Assembly (NCBI GenBank): GCA_026004035.1 | Contig: BPII01000002.1 | Location: forward strand, 1-64,000 | Length of the DNA: 64,000 bases | Reading direction: 5' to 3' | From: Candidatus Sericytochromatia bacterium | GTDB lineage: Bacteria; Cyanobacteriota; Sericytochromatia; UBA7694; JACMQJ01 | Shown: positions 56,901 to 64,000 of the stretch, in pieces | Numbering within the stretch: position 1 is the first letter of the stretch | Layout: the number at the start of each line of letters is the position of its first letter | The notes under the pieces: generated by a model | Database searches by the model: none | What the model was told of the DNA's origin: nothing | The model's input: only the letters and a program-made list of their open reading frames with translations | Program-made: the position numbers and the translations under genes

Positions 56901-57603
56901 TCCTGCTTTTACATATAACGGTAAAATAATAGTTTTTAATGATAGATTATATAAAATGGATACTCCAAATCTACCAGATTTTATAGGAAATTGGACTGAT
57001 TATGGAAATGAGTCTAAATATCCATTTGAAAACTTTTCAGCACTTGGAGCAGCTATGGCTATAATAAATAATAAACTATATATTGCTGGTGGCCTTGATA
57101 TTGCTCTTAATCCAAGTAAAAAATTTGTTTCATTTGATCTAATAACAAGAACTTGGGATACGTCTTTACCTGACTTACCTGAAAACTTTACACTCGGAGC
57201 TTTTGGGGCAGTTAATAATAAACTTTATGTTATTGGTGGAAGAGACTCTTCCTCTACAATATCTGATAAAGTAAGAATATTTGATGTAAATAATCCTTCT
57301 TTAGGATGGACATATGGTGCTAATTTAGATATTCCAACTGCTTACTCAGCTAGTGTTGTATTAAATAACAAAATATATTTAATGGGAGGTATAACACCTA
57401 ATGGAATAACTAATAAAGTTAAAATATACGATACAACTACAAACTCTTGGTCAAATGGACTAGATATGCCATTATTTCCAGGTTTTCAAGGATATTCTAA
57501 TTCAGCTTCAACTGTAGTAGGTAATCAGATATTTGTAATTTCTGGTATAAGTACAAATACCTTTAACTACTCTTATAAAGTATTAAGATATGTCCCCAAT
57601 TAA
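53992..57603 (+). CDS. Large surface lipoprotein with repeated beta domains, IPT/TIG, PKD and kelch
   Basis: This 1203-residue exported protein has a lipoprotein signal (SITSCS, Cys18). Residues ~55-160 hold short repeats resembling golvesin-type modules (AWQTINNSNASGGAYKF, TWLSINDTNAYGGSYRL). About five ~110-residue beta domains follow, each with a FTG/FxG start, RxGPxMG-like turns and a KNPxSxGY end (RKGPTMG, LRGPDYG, RKGPDMG; KNPLSSGYE, KNPLSNGYK). Then come an IPT/TIG domain (~710), a PKD domain (~805, YKWDFGDG) and kelch repeats from ~900 (AGASVINGKIYLVGGN). Probably an adhesin or glycan-binding surface protein. Convergent with ksgA, overlapping by 21 bases. Confidence 0.85.
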   Translation: MNLKKLFSIFISISITSCSLPLNNTNKHIDNSSKSLSYYKNLNTEKLSFKTKGIVTYEEDNVSTSAWQTINNSNASGGAYKFYDSRPAILQDDNQNSTYVGTWLSINDTNAYGGSYRLTNQRPIQNYEENVLSYTGNWVYGNIQGSNVRGSSNVPGGINILNTDTNIVYSASNWITSGDKTYINSTSAINISHTSVGSPYNLIYKYNNNTQSQTWSENMTGGWNNTYWNGVSVATWASTQSRSVEFLFTGTNVRIFQRKGPTMGICSIKVYNSNNQEVKSLQVDNYSPTIIAGTYTDIFGLKNDTYKVVIQGPITKNPNSTGWNFFFAGAKVYPSIEYSFTGDNISYIPYVSSNSGQVRISIDGDNPEIIDLYNPTTTKQVKKQYFNLPYGNHRITIEALDTKNPLSSGYEVNISQFRMFQSVSGTFTGDSFIVGAAKFKAYGQADLYIDGNLVDADQDKPGTNPIDFYENYSSSKLEVVAIIKGLTNTTHRFSIVGKGFKNNSSTGRVFYIDFVGSGFPYFEKTFEGYDQAIFGLRGPDYGLVNIYVNGSQVDGNPDTPEIDPVDLYRPTYNLNEIITYRYFSSSFSRTIKIEQTFKKNPLSNGYKIACDYFGSGGLLAESAYINFSGTSISLRVRKGPDMGIMLVGIDGAPAGKIDLYNPSESFEEVNFENLSNISHYLTLQSEGTKNILSTGYGISIDAYYVYNPYQPQINSFNPISAGIGEWITIEGENFNLDPTKNEVKINGITLRIIDVIDVNTENSFAEKIIAEIPVGLTGNGFIQVKNTQLNVTGISSTQLIYSNKPVALFNVTPEYSNTTSTVFQFDASPSYDIEDGNNLLYKWDFGDGTVTDFSSSKTATHTFSTTGYKTIKMIVKDQTGKEAYTDKTIYIGSLSTGWTELAPIPSTRYMAGASVINGKIYLVGGNNSGPRRNVFEYDINSDTWWNPNDNDSDPCNGPYVRCIPSETQGVPAFTYNGKIIVFNDRLYKMDTPNLPDFIGNWTDYGNESKYPFENFSALGAAMAIINNKLYIAGGLDIALNPSKKFVSFDLITRTWDTSLPDLPENFTLGAFGAVNNKLYVIGGRDSSSTISDKVRIFDVNNPSLGWTYGANLDIPTAYSASVVLNNKIYLMGGITPNGITNKVKIYDTTTNSWSNGLDMPLFPGFQGYSNSASTVVGNQIFVISGISTNTFNYSYKVLRYVPN

Positions 57604-58434
57604 ATTAGATATTTTAACAAAGTCTCTAAACTCCAATTCTTCACCTCTTATACTTAAGTCATAGTATAAAGATACTTTTTCTATATCTTTATCACTTAAA
57701 CCAGCTATTTTTAATGAATTTCTTAAACTTTTTCTTCTTGATGTAAATACTCCATTTATTATTTTCCACATAATTTCATGATTTACTATGTTAAAATCGT
57801 CTTTTAATTTAGTTTTCATTTTAATTACAGTAGAATCAACTTTTGGTATAGGATAAAAACACGTTTTATCAACAGATATTAGTTTTTCAATATCAAAAGC
57901 ATATTGGCATATTAAGCTTAAAGAACCATATTCTTTAGTTCCTTTCTTAGCTAATATTCTGTCTGCGACTTCTTTTTGAAGCATTATTATTATTTCTGAA
58001 AAATATTTATTAGATTTAGAAAGTCCTTCTCTTTTTATTATTTTTTCATTAGCTAATTTCATTATAATAGGAGTTGTTATATAGTATGGTATATTAGCTA
58101 CTACTTTTCTATTTTCAAATGGAATATTTTTAAAATCTATTTGAGACAATTCTAATTTTAAAAAATCCTCGTTAACAAAATCAATATTACTACATTCTTT
58201 AAATTTATCTTTCAAATTTTTATATAAATCTCTATCTATTTCTACGGCAAAAACATTTTTTACTAACTTCTGAATTTTTTCCGTTAGATATCCATGTCCA
58301 GGTCCTATTTCTAAAACAAAATCATTACTAGTAATATTAGATTTATTTATTATTTCATCTATTACAAATTTATTTATTAAAAAATTTTGCCCAAATCTTT
58401 TTCTTACAGGTAGGTTATTGTAGTATTTTGTCAT
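57583..58434 (-). CDS. rsmA: 16S rRNA dimethyladenosine transferase KsgA
   Basis: Dimethylates the two adjacent adenosines near the 3' end of 16S rRNA using SAM. The 283-residue Rossmann methyltransferase shows FGQNFLINKFVIDEI, EIGPGHGYLTEKI (motif I), EIDRDLY, NIPYYITTPIIMKL (motif IV) and the C-terminal SRRKSLRNSL block. It shares one base with the preceding udk stop and is the last gene of the nusB-ftsY-udk-ksgA leftward operon. Confidence 0.96.
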   Translation of the reverse strand: MTKYYNNLPVRKRFGQNFLINKFVIDEIINKSNITSNDFVLEIGPGHGYLTEKIQKLVKNVFAVEIDRDLYKNLKDKFKECSNIDFVNEDFLKLELSQIDFKNIPFENRKVVANIPYYITTPIIMKLANEKIIKREGLSKSNKYFSEIIIMLQKEVADRILAKKGTKEYGSLSLICQYAFDIEKLISVDKTCFYPIPKVDSTVIKMKTKLKDDFNIVNHEIMWKIINGVFTSRRKSLRNSLKIAGLSDKDIEKVSLYYDLSIRGEELEFRDFVKISNLIGDIS

Positions 58435-59069
58435 TACACAAAATTTAAAATCTGTTTATTTGTTACTGCTTTTATTTTTGTTATTAAAATATCCATTGCA
58501 ACTTCATTGTGACCGCCTTCAGGTATTATTATATCAGAATATTTCTTGCAAGGTTCTACAAATTTTTCATGCATAGGTCTAACCGTATTTAAATATTGTT
58601 CTATAACTGATTCTATACTTCTACCTCTTTCAATAACATCTCTTTTTAACCTTCTAATAAATCTTATATCAGCAGCTGTATCAACAAATATTTTAATATC
58701 AATCATATCTCTTAATTTTGAATCAGCAAATATTAAAATACCTTCTAATAAAATTATTTTTCTTGGTGGAACATATTCGGTTCTTTCAAGTCTTGAATGG
58801 GTTTTAAAGTCATATATAGGTTTATTTATACCTTGTCCTTTTTTAAGTTCTTGTAAATGAGTAAATAATAATTCATTATCTATAGCGTCTAAATGATCAT
58901 AATTTAATTTTTCTCTTATTTCAGAAGGTAAATGTTTTAAATCATAGTAATAAGAATCTTGCTGAATATATGCTACGTTTTCAGGACCTATAACTTCTAA
59001 AACATTTCTTGCTATTGTTGATTTACCAGAACCAGAACCACCAGCAACTCCAATAATATAAGTTTGCAT
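58434..59069 (-). CDS. udk: Uridine kinase
   Basis: Phosphorylates uridine and cytidine for pyrimidine salvage. The 211 residues include the P-loop GVAGGSGSGKSTIA, then QQDSYYYDL, NYDHLDAIDNELL, YDFKTHSRLERTEY and the lid block RFIRRLKRDVIERGRS. The length and motifs are standard. It sits one base downstream of ftsY and shares one base with ksgA, so translation is tightly coupled. Confidence 0.96.
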   Translation of the reverse strand: MQTYIIGVAGGSGSGKSTIARNVLEVIGPENVAYIQQDSYYYDLKHLPSEIREKLNYDHLDAIDNELLFTHLQELKKGQGINKPIYDFKTHSRLERTEYVPPRKIILLEGILIFADSKLRDMIDIKIFVDTAADIRFIRRLKRDVIERGRSIESVIEQYLNTVRPMHEKFVEPCKKYSDIIIPEGGHNEVAMDILITKIKAVTNKQILNFV

Positions 59070-59070
59070 A

Positions 59071-60474
59071 TCAATTCTCCAGTTTTTTAGTAGTTTCTTG
59101 TATTAAATTATCAGTTTTTTTAGAAAACAAAGCATCAATAAATACACTAGGTTCAAAATCTCTTAAATCTTCTATACCTTCACCAACACCTACTAGTTTT
59201 ATAGGAATATTTAATGAATCCTTTATAGAAAAAATAACACCACCTTTAGCTGTTCCATCAAGTTTTGTTAAAACAACACCAGTTAATTTAACAGCTTCAG
59301 AAAAAACAGTTGCTTGTTTTAATCCATTTTGACCTGTAGTAGCATCTAATACTAATAAAACTTCTACTTTAGCATCTGGAGCTTCTTTATCTATTATTCT
59401 TCTTATTTTTCTTAATTCTTCCATTAGATTTACTTTATTATGAAGTCTTCCTGCTGTGTCAATAAGTAACACATTTATGTTTCTAGCTTTGGCTGCTTTT
59501 ATTGCATCAAATACAACAGCTGCTGCATCTGAATTTTCTTGGTGTTTTATTAAAGGTACTTCAGCTCTTTTACTCCATACATCTAACTGATCAATAGCAG
59601 CTGCTCTAAATGTATCAGCTGCTGCTATTATAACAGAATAATTGCTTATTTTTAATTTAGCAGCTATTTTACCAGTTGTTGTTGTTTTTCCCGTCCCGTT
59701 TACACCAACCATCATTATTATATTTAGCCTTGAATCATCTACTATAATTCTACTTTCTTCTAATTCTAATTGCTGTTTTAAAAAATCAAACAAAGCAGGC
59801 ATAACTTCATTAGGTAAAAATCTATTATTTTTGGCCATTTGTCTTAAATTAGAAATGATTTTTTCTGTCATTTCTACACCAACATCACTTTCTAATAAGA
59901 TTTCTTCTATTTCTTCTAATAAATCTTCATCTATTTTACTTCTACCATGCAACAATCTTTCTAATTTATCAAGAAAAGCTTGTCTTGTTTTTGACAATCT
60001 TTCTTTTAAAGTTTCTTTCCATTTTTCTTTTTCTTCTGAAGATTCTTTTTTTATAGGTTCCCCTAAACCTATACTTATATTTCCTTTTAATTTACCTAAC
60101 CAAGAATTATCACCGTCTTTTGTTTCAATTTTTATTTCTATCGGTGAGTTTAAAGTATCTACGACTTTAGATAACCAGCTTTTTTTTTCTTGAACTTGAA
60201 CTTCTTCTTGAACATCTTCTTGTACTTGTATTATTTCTTTATTAACTTCTAGATTAGCTTTATCATTTTCTTGAGATATATTATTAACATTTTTATTTTC
60301 AATAATTTCTTTTCTTTCCTGAATTTCTGTAATTTCTATTTTAGTAGCTGTATTTTCATTTTCAGGATTTTGTTGATTATCTATTTCTTGAGTAATAGAA
60401 TTTTCAATATTAGAAGTTTTTCCGACTTCTTTTTTACCAAAAATACCTTCTGCTATTTTCTTAAACCAGCTCAT
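59071..60474 (-). CDS. ftsY: Signal recognition particle receptor FtsY
   Basis: SRP receptor GTPase for co-translational membrane targeting. The N-terminal ~150 residues form an acidic region containing three Trp-bearing amphipathic stretches (MSWFKKIAEG, KSWLSKVVDT, NSWLGKLKGN). The NG domain follows with GVNGTGKTTTTGKIA (G1), DTFRAAAIDQLDVW (G2), LIDTAGR (G3), TKLDGTAKGG (G4) and GVGEGIEDL (G5). It overlaps the nusB 3' end by 14 bases. In Cyanobacteria nusB and ftsY are also neighbours. Confidence 0.96.
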   Translation of the reverse strand: MSWFKKIAEGIFGKKEVGKTSNIENSITQEIDNQQNPENENTATKIEITEIQERKEIIENKNVNNISQENDKANLEVNKEIIQVQEDVQEEVQVQEKKSWLSKVVDTLNSPIEIKIETKDGDNSWLGKLKGNISIGLGEPIKKESSEEKEKWKETLKERLSKTRQAFLDKLERLLHGRSKIDEDLLEEIEEILLESDVGVEMTEKIISNLRQMAKNNRFLPNEVMPALFDFLKQQLELEESRIIVDDSRLNIIMMVGVNGTGKTTTTGKIAAKLKISNYSVIIAAADTFRAAAIDQLDVWSKRAEVPLIKHQENSDAAAVVFDAIKAAKARNINVLLIDTAGRLHNKVNLMEELRKIRRIIDKEAPDAKVEVLLVLDATTGQNGLKQATVFSEAVKLTGVVLTKLDGTAKGGVIFSIKDSLNIPIKLVGVGEGIEDLRDFEPSVFIDALFSKKTDNLIQETTKKLEN

Positions 60475-61111
60475 TACTGGTATCCTTTTCTAACTCTTCA
60501 TCAATACCCAATTTTTTTATAACTCTTCTTAAAACACCATTAACAAATGAACTTGATTCATTACTACCATATTTTTTTGCTATTTCAACAGCTTCATCTA
60601 TTGCTATTTTAGGATTATTTTTTAAAAAAGCAATTTCTGTTACAGCCAAAAACAATATATTTCTGTCAATACTATAAAGTGTCTCCAATGACCAATCAGA
60701 TAAACTATTATCTATTATTGATTCAATTTCTTTTTTATTTTTTTTAAAAACTCTCAATAGTCTAACACAAAAATCTTGAACATCATCTCTTAAGGATATA
60801 GAAAATTGTAAAGGCCAATCGTAAAAGTAGTTAATCATTTCTAAGGATTTAGCTAAATTATTATAGGATTTTTCTAATAATGAAAAAACTTTTTCTTTAT
60901 TATCTAATAATTTAGCTTCATATAAAAAATTATCAGCATTTAATAAATAAGACTTTGATTCTTCTATTAAGCTAGAAATTTCATTTGTAATAGTTCTTAT
61001 TGATTGCTCTAAAAAATCCTTAAGATTTGCTTTATTTAAATCTTTTTCTAAAATTCTTCTCTGTGATAAAGCCAAAACAAAAAGTTCTCTAGCTACATGT
61101 CTAGCATTCAT
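60461..61111 (-). CDS. nusB: Transcription antitermination factor NusB, long form
   Basis: A 216-residue NusB, longer than the usual ~140. The N-terminus MNARHVARELFVLALSQ and the C-terminal block IDRNILFLAVTEIAFLKN, IAIDEAVEIAKKYGSNESSSFVNGVLRR are typical. The ~80-residue insertion between them resembles the long NusB of Cyanobacteria. Acts with NusA/E/G in rRNA antitermination. It leads the nusB-ftsY-udk-ksgA operon; its promoter should lie in the 234-base gap after pseI. Confidence 0.93.
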   Translation of the reverse strand: MNARHVARELFVLALSQRRILEKDLNKANLKDFLEQSIRTITNEISSLIEESKSYLLNADNFLYEAKLLDNKEKVFSLLEKSYNNLAKSLEMINYFYDWPLQFSISLRDDVQDFCVRLLRVFKKNKKEIESIIDNSLSDWSLETLYSIDRNILFLAVTEIAFLKNNPKIAIDEAVEIAKKYGSNESSSFVNGVLRRVIKKLGIDEELEKDTSNELV

Positions 61112-61216
61112 AAGATTAATATTTAAATAACTAAGTTTTCATTATACATTAGATTTTTACAATGTTATTTAAGTGTAATTTTTATTAACACTATATATTA
61201 TATTATATATTAGAAG

Positions 61217-61237
61217 CTACATAGGCTTGCCCTGTAG
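61217..61237. other. Small hairpin in the pseI-nusB gap
   Basis: CTACA and TGTAG enclose AGGCTTGCCC, which can form an inner GGC/GCC pair. This is more GC-rich than the surroundings. It may be part of the nusB leader on the minus strand; no known RNA family is recognised. Confidence 0.3.
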
Positions 61238-61263
61238 AGTAATCACACAAGAATTCTAAAAAC

Positions 61264-61295
61264 TCAAAAAAAAGACACTATCTTGAGATGATAGT
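61264..61295 (-). terminator. Intrinsic terminator after pseI
   Basis: On the minus strand the stem ACTATC-ATCTCAA-GATAGT is followed by GTC and a run of eight T. This is a classical rho-independent layout about 50 bases after the pseI stop, separating the sugar genes from nusB. Confidence 0.7.
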
Positions 61296-61345
61296 ATGAA
61301 AATATTGCAAGTTGAAATCTTACCATAATTTATTTAGTTTTTTTT

Positions 61346-62368
61346 TTAAAATATCATATCCCAAAAAAGTGGTGTCCCCTTTTCTAAGTTAAATTTAGCT
61401 CTTTTTCCTAAAATATCTTTAAAATATTTTGGGTGTAGTCCATATCCTGGTCTTATTGATTTAATATTTTCCTCTGTGAAAACATCACCTTCTTTAATAT
61501 CTTTTACTACAAATAAAGATCTTGAAAATTCTCTACTTTTTTTTGTTTTTTCATTTAAATCATAGCAAACATTACCTAAAGCTTTTTCTACTTCTCTTAT
61601 TGCTTTAACCATTTCTTTAAATTCATAGGGTTCTAAAGAAAACTCTTTATCATGTGAAGGTAAATCTTTTGATAAAATGAAGTGTTTTTCAATTAATTTT
61701 GCTCCCAAAGCAACAGCAGCTATTGGTACTGATATTCCTAATGTATGATCAGATAAACCTACAGGACAATTGAAAGTTTCTGATAAATTAGGTATTGTTT
61801 TTAAATTCATTTCTTCAAATGGAGCTGGATAAGCTGATGTACATTTTAATAAAATAAAATTATTGTTACCCATTCTTTTACATGCATTAATAGCATCTTC
61901 TATATCTGATAAAGCAGCTATTCCTGTTGAAAGAATGATAGGTTTTTGTTTAGATGCTACATACTCTATTAAAGGTATGTCAGTTATCTCAAAAGATGCT
62001 ATTTTATAAATAGGAATATTTAATTCTTCTAAGAAATCAACAGAATCTTTATTTGAAGGAGTAGAAAAAAATACCATATCTAGCTTTTCTGTTAATTCTT
62101 TTAGTTCATAATGCCATTCCCAAGGTGTATAAGCTTCTTTATATAAATCATAAAAAGTCTTACCATCCCATAAAGTATCTTGTTTAATCATAAAATAATC
62201 TTTTTTGGAATCAATAGTCATTGTATCAGGTGTGTATGTTTGTAATTTTACTGCATCAGCACCACTTTCTTTAATAGCATATATAGTTTCTTTAGCTATT
62301 GATAAATCTTGAACATGATTACATGAAAGTTCTGCTATTATAAAAGTTTTATTAAAATCTATGAACAT
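61346..62368 (-). CDS. pseI: Pseudaminic acid synthase (NeuB family)
   Basis: Condenses a 6-deoxy-AltdiNAc sugar with phosphoenolpyruvate to make pseudaminic acid, a nonulosonic acid on flagellins, pili or surface glycans. The 340 residues begin with IAELSCNHVQDLSIAKETI, then DAVKLQTYTPDTMTID and the PseI-typical DYFMIKQDTLWDGKTFYDLY. The TIM barrel carries KIASFEI and LLKCTSAYPAP. The C-terminal SAF domain is at ~280-340 (SLFVVKDIKEGDVFTEENIK). A PseH-like fragment directly upstream supports the pseudaminic reading over sialic or legionaminic acid. Confidence 0.9.
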   Translation of the reverse strand: MFIDFNKTFIIAELSCNHVQDLSIAKETIYAIKESGADAVKLQTYTPDTMTIDSKKDYFMIKQDTLWDGKTFYDLYKEAYTPWEWHYELKELTEKLDMVFFSTPSNKDSVDFLEELNIPIYKIASFEITDIPLIEYVASKQKPIILSTGIAALSDIEDAINACKRMGNNNFILLKCTSAYPAPFEEMNLKTIPNLSETFNCPVGLSDHTLGISVPIAAVALGAKLIEKHFILSKDLPSHDKEFSLEPYEFKEMVKAIREVEKALGNVCYDLNEKTKKSREFSRSLFVVKDIKEGDVFTEENIKSIRPGYGLHPKYFKDILGKRAKFNLEKGTPLFWDMIF

Positions 62369-62715
62369 TACAAAAATTCCTTATTAAATACAAAAATTTC
62401 TATATCATCATAACCATTATAAAATTTATTATATTTCTTTTCTGAGCTTAAATAGATAAATCCATGTTTTTTATAAAATTCTATTGCATTTATATTTTTA
62501 GAAAGAACTTCTGCTACTATTTGATTAAGTTCTAAATACTCAAAAGCAACTTTTTTAATAGAGTATATTAAATCTTTACCTCTACTCATAGTATTAAAAG
62601 GATTTTTGTAAATTCCTATGAATGCTTTTTTATTAAAAAAATTTATATTGTTAAAATAAATAGTTCCTATTATATTATCATTCTTAATAACTAAACTCAA
62701 TCCAGTAACAAAGAA
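62368..62715 (-). pseudogene. pseH: PseH-like GNAT acetyltransferase, N-terminus missing
   Basis: The readable frame covers about 115 residues, whereas PseH enzymes are usually ~170. The visible part starts inside the fold (SLVIKNDNIIGTIYFNNI) and includes the GNAT core SRGKDLIYSIKKVAFEYLEL and YKKHGFIY. The first ~50-60 residues, with the substrate-binding WRN region, are absent. Only a TTG at 62700 can serve as start. Sequence upstream leads to the transposase gene, so insertion or deletion by that element probably removed the 5' end. It shares one base with pseI. Confidence 0.72.
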
Positions 62716-62853
62716 TGAAAAAATCTTCGTATTGAAATATAAATAAATAAAGAATATTCAATATTAGAAAAAATTTTTAATAAATTTTTTATCGCAAAAA
62801 AAAGAATTTTTATTACAAAATTTAATAGATTAATAGATTTAGATTTAAAAATT

Positions 62854-64000
62854 ATGTATAAAAGAAGAGAAAAAAGAAAACCTCTAAAGTTAGAGAAGTC
62901 AGAGAAAGCTGATTTTGTAAGTAGCTATGTTTACTCTATAAAGAATTTTTTTCCGGATTTAAATAATTGGATAAGTGAGTTAAAAGATTTTCGACAAAAG
63001 AAGAAATGTACTTATAAGATAAAAGAGATTATCATTTTAAGCTTGATATTATTAAGTTTTATAGGCTCAAGAAGAAACTACAATATTGAATTAAATAAAA
63101 TAGAAGCTAAAGAATTTTTAAACAAAGCATTTAAGTTAAATTTGATAAGTATTCCTAATGGAGATACTTTGGCATATTTTTGGAATAATTTTGATAAATC
63201 AGAATTGGTTGGAGAGATATAGATTAGGTATATATTATTTAGTAGCAATAGATGGTACAGAACTTTATCGTTTTAGTGAGAGGCATTGTCAGAATTGCCT
63301 CTATCAGAAAATAAATGATCAAAGACAATATTTTCATAGGGTGCTAGAAGCGAAAATAGTGACATCAAATGGATTAGCAATATCATTAGCTACAGAGTTT
63401 ATTGAAAATAAAGAAGATAAAGAGTTTGATAAACAAGATTGTGAGCTTAAAGCATTTTATCGTCTTGAAAAAAAAATAAAGAAATTATTTCCAAGATTAA
63501 AAATATGTCTTCTTCTTGATGCGTTGTATGCTAATGCTAATGTTATAAGAATATGTAAAGAAAATGATTGGAAATACATAATTACTTTTAAGGAAGGTAA
63601 TTTAAAAACAGTATGGGAAGATTTTAATGGTTTGTTTGTAAATAGAGAAACAGCAATAGGAGCAAAGATTACATTACCAGAAATTAATTATAAAGAAACA
63701 ATGTATCGTTGGATAAATGAAATTGAATATTCAGGTTATAAAATAAACATTCTTGCTAAATATTTTAATCAAGAATTAGTAAGAGCCTTTATTACAAATC
63801 TAAAAATAGATGAAAATAATTTGTTTAAAATAGAAACACACGGACAATTGAGATGGAAAATAGAAAATCAAGGTTTTGATTGTCAAAAAAATCACGGATA
63901 CAATCTTGAACATCTATACACTAAAAATCCTAATGGAATTAAGGTTGTTTATCTTTTAATTCAAATAGCACACATCATTAACCAGTTATTCCTAAAAGCA
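62854..64000 (+). pseudogene. IS4-like DDE transposase, frameshifted, runs off the right edge
   Basis: An N-terminal frame (62854-63222) with basic MYKRREKRKPLKLEK and a helical domain (YKIKEIIILSLILLSFIGSR) shifts to the next frame around 63180-63210. It then continues with a DDE core: first Asp in AIDGTELYRF, second in LLLDALYANANV, and Glu in RWKIENQGFDCQKNHGYN. The order and the ENxGF-type Glu block fit the IS4-like DDE superfamily; the exact IS family is not resolved. No left inverted repeat is evident between 62716 and 62853. The C-terminus lies beyond the window. Confidence 0.75.

Noticed and set aside
59642..60193. Open frame of 183 codons on the plus strand inside ftsY
   Set aside because: It lies antisense to a clear FtsY NG domain; composition (Ser/Leu/Phe-rich) is the mirror of the real gene and no ribosome binding site is seen.
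63180..63215. Programmed frameshift in the transposase
   Set aside because: The required shift is +1 (or -2) and no A6G-type slippery heptamer with a downstream structure is evident; mutation or sequencing error is simpler.
1..64000. CRISPR array
   Set aside because: No regularly spaced 20-40 bp direct repeats were found; the repeats present are two dispersed inverted-end families.

Overview
The window is very AT-rich (by eye well under one-third G+C) and uses the standard bacterial code with AGGAG-type ribosome binding sites. It is densely packed chromosomal DNA of a diderm (Gram-negative-type) bacterium: it carries Lnt, several lipobox lipoproteins, MurG and MreBC, and it respires through a Rieske/cytochrome b complex. 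Two features point to a non-photosynthetic relative of Cyanobacteria (Sericytochromatia/Melainabacteria-like). NusB is unusually long, with a cyanobacterial-style N-terminus, and lies next to FtsY. Cytochrome b is split into b6-like and subunit-IV-like genes. There are no photosynthesis genes here, and the placement is inference.

Layout. 1-1690: a frameshifted EF-hand gene and a frameshifted ABC ATPase. 1698-1852: a MITE-like repeat (family A). 1950-6513: an oleABCD-type long-chain olefin cluster with oleA and oleB intact, oleC carrying two frameshifts and oleD heavily broken. 6510-10017: obgE and four genes of unknown function, including a tandem paralogous pair. 10292-14333: ftsH, an internally deleted IS605-type TnpB remnant, and a solitary histidine ammonia-lyase. 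14341-14934: MITE debris and a gene-poor stretch. 14935-20621: a small unknown protein, murG, an EF-hand lipoprotein, mdh, a thioredoxin-like lipoprotein, tRNA-Gln and a subtilisin-like lipoprotein. 20645-26649: a leftward operon for Rieske, b6, subunit IV, hexaheme cytochrome c, polyferredoxin, a HEAT protein and an Sfp-type phosphopantetheinyl transferase with no conventional start codon. 26884-32379: a response regulator, Flp pilin with its prepilin peptidase, an L,D-transpeptidase, a broken Crp/Fnr regulator, a broken alpha/beta hydrolase, and lnt.

32503-35130: a MITE of family B, then a leftward pair encoding an XRE repressor fused to a ClpX-type zinc finger and a lipoprotein with a subtilisin-propeptide-like domain, then three small unknown genes. 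35365-47295: a ferredoxin-NADP reductase-like flavoprotein, a TPR-type glycosyltransferase, an orphan transketolase C-terminal half, topA-dprA-smpB, adjacent MITEs A and B, crcB, and a large YkgJ-type protein. 47486-53758: glnA, hpf, mreC, mreB, a 5'-nucleotidase broken at a 10-A tract, and galE. 53992-62715: a 1203-residue kelch/PKD lipoprotein, ksgA-udk-ftsY-nusB, and pseudaminic acid genes pseI and a truncated pseH. 62854-64000: a frameshifted DDE transposase running off the edge.

The candidates I find most interesting are the XRE-ClpX-zinc-finger plus propeptide-like lipoprotein pair (with a perfect 20-bp palindrome upstream), the hexaheme cytochrome bc operon carrying a polyferredoxin and a non-AUG PPTase, the decaying ole cluster, and the two MITE families. 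All calls were made by reading the sequence; no database search was run.
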